Below the pieces are notes generated by a model. That model ran no database searches. It was not told the origin of the DNA and was given only the letters and a program-made list of their open reading frames with translations. From NCBI GenBank assembly GCA_023421505.1, contig JAEZTJ010000081.1:208145-272144 (forward strand): DNA of 64,000 nucleotides. Reading direction: 5' to 3'. This DNA is from Bacillota bacterium. GTDB taxonomy: Bacteria; Bacillota; Clostridia; Lachnospirales; Lachnospiraceae. Made by a program: the position numbers and the translations under genes. Positions 17,536-25,088 of the stretch are shown here, piece by piece. Numbering within the stretch: the stretch's first letter is position 1; the number at the start of each line of letters is the position of its first letter.

Positions 17536-18066
17536 ATGAAGGAAACAAAGGAAACTATTGTAGAAAAGAAGAAACTTTTTGATACCAAAGGAAAAGTAAT
17601 TACAGCAATCGCTGCCGCTGTTATCGTATTAGTGTTAGTTGCTGTATTAATGTATATTGAAACTGGCTATGGCAAGGTAACTGTTAAAAATAAAAGTGAT
17701 TTAAAGCTGGAATATGTAAATACACAGTTTGTGTACACAGAGGGTGAATTATTGAAAGGGATTGAAGCAAAGGATATAAATGCCCATAAGACCTTTACTG
17801 CCAATATGGACCCCATAGACTTATTAGGTTATGAAGCAAATTATGAAATTCGTTTTAAATTTGAAAATCATGAGGAATTATTAGTTGATGCAGGTATTTT
17901 CAATGATAATTTTGATGGAAATATAAAGATTGAATTTAAAAAGACTGATGATCCTAATCTGCTAAAGATGAAGGTGAAGGCAAGTAATGGTATTCTGCCC
18001 TCCAAATTAATAGATTGTAATGAAACTTATACGATTAATTTGAGTGAAGGAAAGGTACTGGAATAG
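17536..18066 (+). CDS. Single-pass membrane-anchored protein, unknown function
   Basis: 176 residues with a charged cytoplasmic N-terminus (1-20), one membrane segment (21-41, rich in A, I and V) and an extracytoplasmic domain of about 130 residues that looks all-beta (alternating hydrophobic stretches such as GKVTVKN, YEIRFKFEN, GNIKIEFKK). AAGGAGG lies seven bases upstream of the ATG. No catalytic motif is visible. It may be a surface-exposed binding domain, but no family is recognised. The following gene is preceded by an R1 leader. Confidence 0.65.
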   Translation: MKETKETIVEKKKLFDTKGKVITAIAAAVIVLVLVAVLMYIETGYGKVTVKNKSDLKLEYVNTQFVYTEGELLKGIEAKDINAHKTFTANMDPIDLLGYEANYEIRFKFENHEELLVDAGIFNDNFDGNIKIEFKKTDDPNLLKMKVKASNGILPSKLIDCNETYTINLSEGKVLE

Positions 18067-18108
18067 TAAATCCATAGGATTAAATCAGTCGGGGGAATTC
18101 TGAAAAAT

Positions 18109-18228
18109 AACAAACTAATTCAAAGGGTAGGCATGTTATGTTGAAAGAAGTACATTTTTCAACCGCCAAAAAGCACTGAGCGTGCTTTTCACTCAGTATT
18201 TGTATGCCGCTTAAGCGGCAGATGGAGG
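18109..18228 (+). repeat. Structured leader repeat R1, copy 2
   Basis: It begins within hairpin 2 (AACAAACTAATTC, left arm missing) and continues through the AAAGGGTAGGCATGTTATG tail. Next comes hairpin 3, AAAAGCAC / GTGCTTTT (18168-18188), whose loop overlaps an alternative ACTGAG / CTCAGT stem. The palindrome GCCGCTTAAGCGGC follows. The repeat ends in GATGGAGG, the ribosome binding site of the hydratase gene. Confidence 0.8.
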
Positions 18229-18233
18229 ATAAG

Positions 18234-20516
18234 ATGATAAAATTATATGATAAGGGTGTCTATTTATTAAACGGCACTGAGATAGTGGAAGAAAGTATTG
18301 ATGCAGCTGCTGCAATCAAAGCAAAGACCGGGGCAGAGGTTAATCGGGAGGCTGCAAAGCAGGAAACTATGGCTTATAACATTTTAAGCAGCCATAATAC
18401 TTCCGGTAATGACAAAAAGTTAAAGGTTAAGTTTGATAAATTGACCTCACATGATATTACCTTTGTAGGCATTATTCAGACAGCGAGAGCCAGCGGACTT
18501 GAAAAATTTCCGGTTCCATATGTTTTAACGAATTGTCATAACAGCTTATGCGCAGTCGGCGGCACGATTAACGAGGATGATCATATGTTTGGTCTTTCCT
18601 GTGCGAAGAAATATGGCGGTGTCTATGTTCCGCCTCATCAGGCAGTAATTCACCAATATGCTCGTGAGATGCTTGCTTCCTGCGGCAGTATGATTCTTGG
18701 TTCTGATAGTCATACCCGTTATGGTGCTTTAGGTACCATGGCGATCGGTGAAGGCGGCCCGGAGATTGTTAAGCAGCTTTTAGATAAAACCTATGATATT
18801 AATATGCCTGAAGTGGTGGCAATATATTTAACCGGAGCCCCCAGAAAGGGTGTTGGCCCTCAGGACGTTGCATTGGCGATAATCGGAGCTGTGTTCGCCA
18901 ACGGTTATGTGAATAATAAGGTAATGGAGTTTGTCGGAGATGGTATCAAGAATCTAAGTGCTGATTTTAGAATTGGTATTGATGTTATGACCACCGAGAC
19001 AACCTGCTTATCCTCTATCTGGACCACCGATGATACGGTTAAGGATTTTTATGAAGTTCACCACAGAGCTTCTGACTATATAGAACTGAAGCCGGGCAAA
19101 GCTGCATATTATGATGGCATGGTATATGTGGATTTATCACAGATCAAACCGATGATCGCAATGCCGTTCCATCCAAGCAATGTATATACGATTGATGAGC
19201 TGAATGCTAATCTTTATGATATCTTAGATGAAGTTGAAAAGAAAGCATTGGTAAGTCTTGATAATAGTAAAGTGAAGTATTCCTTAAAGGATAAAGTACG
19301 TAACGGCAGATTATACGTGGATCAGGGCTCTATCGCAGGCTGTGCCGGCGGTGGCTTTGAAAATATCTGTGACGCAGCGGATATCTTAGATGGCAAATTT
19401 ATCGGAGCCGATGAATTCTCCTTAAGTGTTTATCCTTCAAGCCAGCCGGTATTTATGGAACTCGTAAAGAACGGTTCAATTGCAAAGCTGATGGCAACCG
19501 GTGCAACCATCCGTACTGCTTTCTGCGGACCTTGCTTTGGAGCCGGTGATGTTCCGGCTAACAATGGCTTCAGCATTCGCCATACAACTAGAAACTTCCC
19601 GAACAGAGAAGGTTCCAAGATTACGAATGGTCAGATTGCTTCCGTAGCCTTAATGGATGCCAGATCTATTGCAGCTACAGCAGCAAATCAGGGGTATTTA
19701 ACCTCAGCGGAGGATATTGACGTAACCTTTAAGAAACCGAGCTATTTCTTTGACAGTAAAATCTATGATAACCGTGTATACAATGGTATCGGTAAAGCTG
19801 ATCCTAAGGTAGATATAAAATTCGGCCCGGGAATCGTAGATTGGCCGGCAATGACAGAGCTTACACAGGATATGATACTTAAAGTAGTATCGGAAATTCA
19901 TGATCCGGTTACCACAACAGATGAATTAATTCCTTCTGGTGAGACCTCCTCTTACCGCTCCAATCCGTTGGGACTTGCAGAGTTTACCCTGTCTCGTAAG
20001 GACCCTGCTTATGTAGGTCGTGCAAAGGCTGTACAGAAGGCGGAGAAGGCAAGAATTGCAGGAGAAGATATCATAAGTGCCAATTCAGAATTAAAAGAGA
20101 TCTATGAGAAGATTGCTTCAAAGTTTGAGATTGATCCGAAGGCAACGCAGATCGGAAGTACGATTTTTGCTGTTAAACCGGGTGACGGCTCTGCCAGAGA
20201 GCAGGCTGCAAGCTGCCAGAAGGTACTTGGCGGATTTGCCAATATTGCGAATGAATATGCAACAAAGCGCTATCGCTCCAACTTGATTAACTGGGGTATG
20301 CTACCGTTTATATTCAAAGAGGAGCTTCCTTTTGAAAATGGTGATTATATCTTTGTGAAGGATGTTAAAATGGCAGTAGCGGAGAAGATCTCTGAGATTA
20401 AGGCTTATGTTGTAAATAAAGAGATGAAGGAATTTACCTTAAAGCTTGGCGAGCTGACCGATGATGAGAGAGAGATTATCTTAAAGGGCTGCTTGATAAA
20501 TTATTACAGAGGATAG
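18234..20516 (+). CDS. Aconitase-family hydratase (YbhJ-like)
   Basis: Protein of 760 residues with the aconitase/IPM isomerase fold. The 4Fe-4S cluster cysteines are seen in GSIAGCAGGG and FCGPCFGAG, with the N-terminal cysteine probably in CHNSLC. Substrate-site segments GSDSHTRYGALGTMAIGEGG and the late GDGSAREQAASC (the swivelling domain) are well kept. It resembles the YbhJ-type hydratases of Firmicutes and Enterobacteria more than the classical AcnA/AcnB; whether it is the main TCA aconitase is unknown. The ATG at 18234 is five bases after GGAGG contributed by R1; an upstream in-frame start at 18204 lies inside R1 and is rejected. Confidence 0.88.
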   Translation: MIKLYDKGVYLLNGTEIVEESIDAAAAIKAKTGAEVNREAAKQETMAYNILSSHNTSGNDKKLKVKFDKLTSHDITFVGIIQTARASGLEKFPVPYVLTNCHNSLCAVGGTINEDDHMFGLSCAKKYGGVYVPPHQAVIHQYAREMLASCGSMILGSDSHTRYGALGTMAIGEGGPEIVKQLLDKTYDINMPEVVAIYLTGAPRKGVGPQDVALAIIGAVFANGYVNNKVMEFVGDGIKNLSADFRIGIDVMTTETTCLSSIWTTDDTVKDFYEVHHRASDYIELKPGKAAYYDGMVYVDLSQIKPMIAMPFHPSNVYTIDELNANLYDILDEVEKKALVSLDNSKVKYSLKDKVRNGRLYVDQGSIAGCAGGGFENICDAADILDGKFIGADEFSLSVYPSSQPVFMELVKNGSIAKLMATGATIRTAFCGPCFGAGDVPANNGFSIRHTTRNFPNREGSKITNGQIASVALMDARSIAATAANQGYLTSAEDIDVTFKKPSYFFDSKIYDNRVYNGIGKADPKVDIKFGPGIVDWPAMTELTQDMILKVVSEIHDPVTTTDELIPSGETSSYRSNPLGLAEFTLSRKDPAYVGRAKAVQKAEKARIAGEDIISANSELKEIYEKIASKFEIDPKATQIGSTIFAVKPGDGSAREQAASCQKVLGGFANIANEYATKRYRSNLINWGMLPFIFKEELPFENGDYIFVKDVKMAVAEKISEIKAYVVNKEMKEFTLKLGELTDDEREIILKGCLINYYRG

Positions 20517-20581
20517 GCTTCTTTCATCAAGATTAAATATGAATAACTAATTTGAGGTAAATGGTAGTTATATAGATAATT

Positions 20582-20630
20582 ATAAGTGCAATTGTTCAGC
20601 TAGTCTGCTTACAATTGCACTTATTTTTTA
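20582..20630 (+). terminator. Rho-independent terminator after the hydratase gene
   Basis: ATAAGTGCAATTGT pairs perfectly with ACAATTGCACTTAT (14 bp), followed by TTTTTT. The remainder of the gap to 20974 is AT-rich with no recognised element. Confidence 0.93.
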
Positions 20631-20973
20631 ACTAAATGCATTTGCTATATTCTAGGTTCACTATTGTAGACATAAGAAAATTATGTAAATCTAGCTATAG
20701 AGATATCCTAATTTACTTATTCAGTGTTATTTTTAAGCTTAATGACAGCAAAGTTATTCATCTTATATATCATTCTGTAAAAGGATTTCATAATTATTTT
20801 TTGTAGATTACAGAATATATGACATACTGTTGTCGCTATTATTACATTATAATAAACTCAGAATAGTTCGACTAGTATTCAGAATCTTACCAAAGGGTAT
20901 AAAGGAAGTCTATGAATTTATTTGTACATCAATTAACAAAGCAAACTATTTAATGTAAAAAGGGAGATTAATT

Positions 20974-21528
20974 ATGATTAATATTTATGAAAAATGTATA
21001 ACTCTGCAAAATACTAACATTACCTTAAGGCAAACTAAGCTTGAGGATGCAGAGGAGCTCTTAAAATGTTATTCCGATGAAAAAGCAGTTCCCTTCTTTA
21101 ATGCAGATAACTGTAATGGTGATAATTTTCATTACAAAACAATTGAGCGTATGGAACAAGCGATTGACTTTTGGGATAGCAGCTACAAGAACCGATGGTT
21201 TGTCAGATGGACAATTATTTATAAAGAGACAAAGGAAATAATAGGCACGATAGAGATGTTTAATCGCTGTGAGAAGCATGAATATACTGGAGTTTATGGG
21301 ATTCACGGGATATTAAGAATTGATTTACAGAGCAATTATGAAGTAGCTGAAGTAATAGAGAGTATTTTAAGTATAGCCAGTAAGGAATTTGGCAGCCTAT
21401 TTGCGGTGGAATATATCGCTACAAAAGCTTTGCCGGAGGCAAGAGAACGAATCAAAGCTTTAAAGAAAATGGGATATACCTGTATGGACCAGTTTGAACT
21501 GAAGGATTATTATGGCAGGAAAGTATGA
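20974..21528 (+). CDS. GNAT-family N-acetyltransferase
   Basis: 184-residue acyl-CoA-dependent transferase resembling the RimJ/RimL-like group. The N-terminal ITLRQTKLEDAEELLKCYSD is a typical GNAT opening; the central strand EIIGTIEMFN and the C-terminal ALKKMGYTCMDQF fit the fold. The acetyl-CoA loop is degenerate (LQSNYEVAEVIESIL rather than RGxGxA), so activity or cofactor mode is uncertain. GGGAG lies about nine bases before the ATG. It stands alone between two terminators. The substrate is unknown. Confidence 0.75.
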   Translation: MINIYEKCITLQNTNITLRQTKLEDAEELLKCYSDEKAVPFFNADNCNGDNFHYKTIERMEQAIDFWDSSYKNRWFVRWTIIYKETKEIIGTIEMFNRCEKHEYTGVYGIHGILRIDLQSNYEVAEVIESILSIASKEFGSLFAVEYIATKALPEARERIKALKKMGYTCMDQFELKDYYGRKV

Positions 21529-21572
21529 AAAGAGTTTGAAAATAAGAAAAGCTTATAAAGGAACACCAAATT

Positions 21573-21632
21573 AAATCCATGAAACACAGTACCAGCAAAT
21601 GCTTGTATTGATTGTGTTTCATGGATTTTGTC
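21573..21632 (+). terminator. Terminator after the GNAT gene
   Basis: AAATCCATGAAACACA pairs perfectly with TGTGTTTCATGGATTT (16 bp) around a 24-base loop, then TTGTCATCC. The T-tract is short but the stem is strong. Confidence 0.75.
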
Positions 21633-21717
21633 ATCCCATTATTGTTAAGATGAATTCTTACGAAATAATATACAGTATTGTAAATTAATAAAATATATTC
21701 AAGTTCATTTAGATGAG

Positions 21718-21894
21718 TTATTTACTTTGCTTTTTATACTGCCACAGTTCAGTTGCCGATTCCTCATCGAAAAATACACCCAGAATATAAAAAGTTTCAT
21801 CCTTACCTACATAAAAACTGGTATAGATATAATTTTGATTTAAGAAATCTTTATATTGTTTTCCGTCTAATAATTGATAAAAATCCGATTCCAT
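21718..21894 (-). CDS. Possible 58-residue small protein or gene remnant
   Basis: The minus-strand frame runs from an ATG (MESDFYQLLDGKQYKDFLNQ) to a lysine-rich end (LWQYKKQSK). Composition is protein-like, with a hydrophobic centre (FYILGVFFDEE). There is no clear ribosome site, and the frame is closed upstream by a stop close to the ATG. It could be an isolated 3' fragment of a lost gene. No family is recognised. Confidence 0.35.
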   Translation of the reverse strand: MESDFYQLLDGKQYKDFLNQNYIYTSFYVGKDETFYILGVFFDEESATELWQYKKQSK

Positions 21895-21976
21895 AAAGTT
21901 GGTGGTTTTTTTACTTCATAAACAAATTAATTGTCATTTGCGTATCAATTGGAGCTATTATAAGAGTTGTTTTGGC

Positions 21977-22025
21977 TTGACAAGGCAGGTTTATTGCTAT
22001 AAACTAGGTTTATAACAATAAACCT
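21977..22025 (+). promoter_or_regulatory. Promoter and 39-bp palindromic operator of the BlaI/BlaR-type pair
   Basis: A perfect TTGACA (21977-21982) is followed by TATAAA (21998-22003, spacer 15) or TAAACT (spacer 17). Overlapping the -10 is the nested palindrome AGGTTTATTG-c-TATAAAC-tag-GTTTATA-a-CAATAAACCT (21987-22025, centre 22006). A dyad over the -10 is expected for a BlaI/MecI repressor, so this is the likely autoregulatory operator. Confidence 0.75.
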
Positions 22026-22039
22026 ATTGCAATTAAGTA

Positions 22040-22088
22040 AAATATATGTTGCGTATACAATATTTACAATAACTGAGCTTCGCAATTA
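22040..22088 (+). repeat. Right-half copy of repeat family R2
   Basis: GTATACAATATTTACAATAA followed by CTGAGCTTCGCAATTA matches the right arm of the R2 elements at 7739 and 54245. The left arm is not recognisable. It lies in the 5' UTR of blaI, just before the ribosome site. Confidence 0.65.
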
Positions 22089-22118
22089 TCTTAAAAATTA
22101 AATTATTTGGAGGAGAAC

Positions 22119-22490
22119 ATGGAGACTTATAAAATTGCAGACGGAGAATATAAATTTGCACAGCTGGTATGGGAAAGGGAGCCAATTAATTCTACAGCCT
22201 TAATAAAGCTTGCTTACGAGAAGCTGGGGTGGAAAAAGGCTACCTCGTATACCGTGCTGCGAAAGCTTTGTGAGAAAGGAATATTAAAAAATGAGGATGC
22301 AACAGTAAGCGCACTGGTTAAACAGGAGGAGGTTAGAAAGCAGGAAAGCGAGGCACTGCTGCAAAAGAGCTTTGATAATTCGCTGCCCGCTTTTATTGCA
22401 GCATTTCTTAAGGATAGAAAGCTATCAGAGAAGGAAGCAATAGAGCTTAAGAAAATGATAGACGAGGCCAGCAGGAGGGATTTGCTATGA
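22119..22490 (+). CDS. BlaI/MecI-family transcriptional repressor
   Basis: Winged-helix repressor of 123 residues. The DNA-binding domain spans about 10-72 (the recognition region reads KKATSYTVLRKLCEKGIL), and the C-terminal helices serve dimerisation. In characterised systems the paired membrane protease triggers its cleavage between the domains. The ATG at 22119 follows GGAGGAG. Its stop codon overlaps the start of the next gene (ATGA), so both are translated together. The palindrome at 21987-22025 is the likely operator. No beta-lactamase or PBP2a-type target lies alongside. Confidence 0.93.
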   Translation: METYKIADGEYKFAQLVWEREPINSTALIKLAYEKLGWKKATSYTVLRKLCEKGILKNEDATVSALVKQEEVRKQESEALLQKSFDNSLPAFIAAFLKDRKLSEKEAIELKKMIDEASRRDLL

Positions 22491-24418
22491 ATTTTACCGA
22501 ACGATTATTAATAGAAATATTTAATATGAGTTTGTCTGCAAGCTTCGTTGCTGTTATCGTTTTTACTCTCAGACTATTGCTGAAGAGAACACCGAAGATT
22601 TATTCCTATATATTATGGGTGATAGTGTTCGTTCGTTTTCTGTGTCCGTTTACGATTCAATCTGCAATTAATTTAATTCCGATTAAGAATAAGACGATTA
22701 CTTATACCGATCCATTCACTGAGCGGATAACAATAAATTCAGGAATTAGGAATTTAGATATAGCGGCCCATAACGCTATAAATTCGAATGCTGTATTGCC
22801 GGTACTAAAAAAGAACATTAATTTCTTGGAGCTGCTCCTTGATGCTTCGTCTGTAATATGGTTAATCGGTATGATTACAATACTACTTATAGCAGTACTG
22901 CGTTTTATACAGTTAAAAAAGAAATTACGAACAGCAACACGGCTCAATATCGGAATCTGTGGAGGGTGTGAGGTTTTTGAAACAGATCAAATTGATAGTC
23001 CATTTCTTATGGGCATAATAAAACCTAAAATCTATGTTCCTCTTGGAATGAACGAACAGGATTTAAGCTATGTTCTGATGCATGAACAAATCCATCGAAA
23101 AAGAAAAGACTACATCGTAAAGCCTTTTTGCTTTTTGGCAGTGGTACTGCACTGGTTAAATCCGATGGTATGGGTCAGCTTTCATATGCTTGTAAAGGAC
23201 ATGGAGATGTCCTGTGATGAAGCCGTTATTAAGAAAAACAAAGAGGATATTCGCACAAAGTACTCCACAGCCCTATTGCAGATTTCTATGAAGCAAAGCG
23301 GGTTATTTCTCCCGATTGCTTTTGGTGAGAGCAGTACGAAGGATAGAATTAAAAATATATTAAATTTTAAGAAACCGGCAGCCTGGCTGGGAGTATGGGC
23401 AATGATTATATTAGCTGCGATATCCATCATGTTTCTGACCTCAGAGAAAGCTGCGGAGGATTATATAAGTAATTCTGATATAAGCAATGTAAAGCTGTCA
23501 TCAGAGGAGAGGGATTTAGTAGGGCTTTTAGTGGAAAATCGTAATCCTTATGTCGGAGATTATATTAAGGATATCGCTTTAATTAATATACTTCCAGTAC
23601 CTGAAGGGCTTAAATATGATCATATTGAACTGCAGACGGATAAGGCACCTTATAGTCTGACTGTTGTATATCAGCTTGCAGAGGGAATAAAAGAATATAG
23701 TACGACAGGTACTGAAATATCAAATGCAGTCTTATTATTCGCAACAATAGAGAATATGGACATCTGTCGGTTTATAATAAATCAGAGTAATGACAGTATC
23801 ATAACAGAATATAAAAGAGCAGATTCAGAAAAGGCTCTCGGTAAGTTATATCCGCAGTCTGCTAATGAAGTAAGTATGACTGCGCTTATGAAGCAAATGA
23901 AAGACTACATTATCCATATTCCTTACCTTGTAACCAAAGGAGCTGAGGATTTGGAAAGCAGTATAACAAGAGCAATTATGGACTTTAATCAGCTCGATTA
24001 TACTAACTATATTTTTAAGACAGAAGACCATATTATTTTGGATACGGTGAAAAAGAAATACTCCGCTACAGTTTACGCAATGGTATTATATCAGGAATAC
24101 GGTTATGAAGACGGTAAATTAAAGGATATTGCCGGTAACCATATGCCGGTAGCGATTACCTTTAATATCGGCAAGAATGGAGAATATATGCTTAAGGAAT
24201 ATTGGATACCACAGGATGGCTCCTATTATCTACCCTCTATCAAAGAAAAATTCCCTGCCGCAATAGTGAAGGAAGCGATTGATACACAGCGATACATTAA
24301 ACAACAGCAGGATGCCTGTGAACAAAAATTACAGGAATTCTTGCAAAAGCTTAAGAAAGAAGTTGGTGAAAAGAAAGAGGAATTTCAGAAGCGACTGGAG
24401 AAGTCGCTTAATAAATAA
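22487..24418 (+). CDS. BlaR1-type M56 membrane peptidase with DUF4825 sensor region
   Basis: 643 residues. The N-terminal half has membrane segments at about 14-33, 38-57, 118-142 and 305-325, with the zinc protease motif HEQIH (H199, E200, H203) on a cytoplasmic loop and EMSCDEAV further on, as in peptidase M56. The extracytoplasmic C-terminal part (about 335-643) has no penicillin-binding SxxK domain; residues 337-430 look like DUF4825, followed by a basic coiled-coil tail. It should sense an extracytoplasmic signal other than a classical beta-lactam acylation and inactivate the BlaI-type repressor. It overlaps blaI by four bases. Confidence 0.88.
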   Translation: MNFTERLLIEIFNMSLSASFVAVIVFTLRLLLKRTPKIYSYILWVIVFVRFLCPFTIQSAINLIPIKNKTITYTDPFTERITINSGIRNLDIAAHNAINSNAVLPVLKKNINFLELLLDASSVIWLIGMITILLIAVLRFIQLKKKLRTATRLNIGICGGCEVFETDQIDSPFLMGIIKPKIYVPLGMNEQDLSYVLMHEQIHRKRKDYIVKPFCFLAVVLHWLNPMVWVSFHMLVKDMEMSCDEAVIKKNKEDIRTKYSTALLQISMKQSGLFLPIAFGESSTKDRIKNILNFKKPAAWLGVWAMIILAAISIMFLTSEKAAEDYISNSDISNVKLSSEERDLVGLLVENRNPYVGDYIKDIALINILPVPEGLKYDHIELQTDKAPYSLTVVYQLAEGIKEYSTTGTEISNAVLLFATIENMDICRFIINQSNDSIITEYKRADSEKALGKLYPQSANEVSMTALMKQMKDYIIHIPYLVTKGAEDLESSITRAIMDFNQLDYTNYIFKTEDHIILDTVKKKYSATVYAMVLYQEYGYEDGKLKDIAGNHMPVAITFNIGKNGEYMLKEYWIPQDGSYYLPSIKEKFPAAIVKEAIDTQRYIKQQQDACEQKLQEFLQKLKKEVGEKKEEFQKRLEKSLNK

Positions 24419-24421
24419 CTC

Positions 24422-24661
24422 CTAATCGCCCGACAACCTTATATATCTCCATCTACCAAGCTTCCAGCGGAAAAAGAAGATGACAGCGCGAATATCTTCG
24501 TCGAGTGCCATATCAATCCAGATACCGATGAGACCGAGCTTTAATATAACTGCCAGGAAAAATCCAAAGCCGAAGGCCGGCTTTCCCTCAGTAGTTAACT
24601 TTTTCTGGTGTTTTAAGTTTAAAAATTTATTTATTTTTTCATTATTACCAGTACCTTTCAT
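24422..24661 (-). pseudogene. MATE efflux pump remnant with large internal deletion
   Basis: A 79-codon minus-strand frame joins two ends of a MATE-family transporter. The first 30 residues (KKLTTEGKP after a polar start) resemble the extreme N-terminus, and the rest (FFLAVILKLGLIGIWIDMAL to RWKLGRWRYI) resembles the last membrane helix and C-terminal tail. A normal MATE protein has about 450 residues and 12 helices; about 370-400 residues are missing, with the junction near 24570. The frame is kept across the junction, so a short membrane peptide could still be made, but transport function must be lost. It is convergent with the upstream gene, ending three bases from its stop. Confidence 0.75.
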
Positions 24662-25088
24662 AGTGATGCTCTTTTGTTCTATTCTATCGATTTTATTTAA
24701 GGCTTTTCTCTTATGCCAGAAAGCTCTTATTTAAAAGATTTTATATAATTTATATCATATCCGATATTTTTTCAACCATTCTTTTAATGGCCCGCATCTT
24801 TTGCGGGACTATATCCTGCTATTATAAATACCCTGCGAACGATTGTCCAGAAAATTATAATATTATTTGCAATATTATACAAAGCAACCACAACAATATA
24901 AATCAAATATTGACATTCCTAGCAATACCAATCTATTCACGATTAATTATAATTAAGTTAAGATAATACTGGTTGTTAGGAGCTGTCATACAATTGATAA
25001 ATATGCCAAAGGAGGCAATTAGATTTATCTTGAAGCAGAATAATAAAAGCTTAACTGACGTGAAATATATTGGGAGGTGCCATTCAAT
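24662..25088. other. Intergenic region upstream of the chitobiose phosphorylase gene
   Basis: The region contains a small perfect hairpin CCCGCA / TGCGGG (24791-24807) and a possible promoter TTGACA (24910-24915) with a weak -10 TCTATT at 24932. GGGAGG at 25072-25077 is the ribosome site of the next gene. Otherwise it is AT-rich with nothing recognised. Confidence 0.4.

Noticed and set aside
24480..24734. 84-codon plus-strand frame opposite the MATE remnant
   Set aside because: The minus strand carries the recognisable MATE ends; the plus frame is hydrophobic because it is antisense to a membrane protein.
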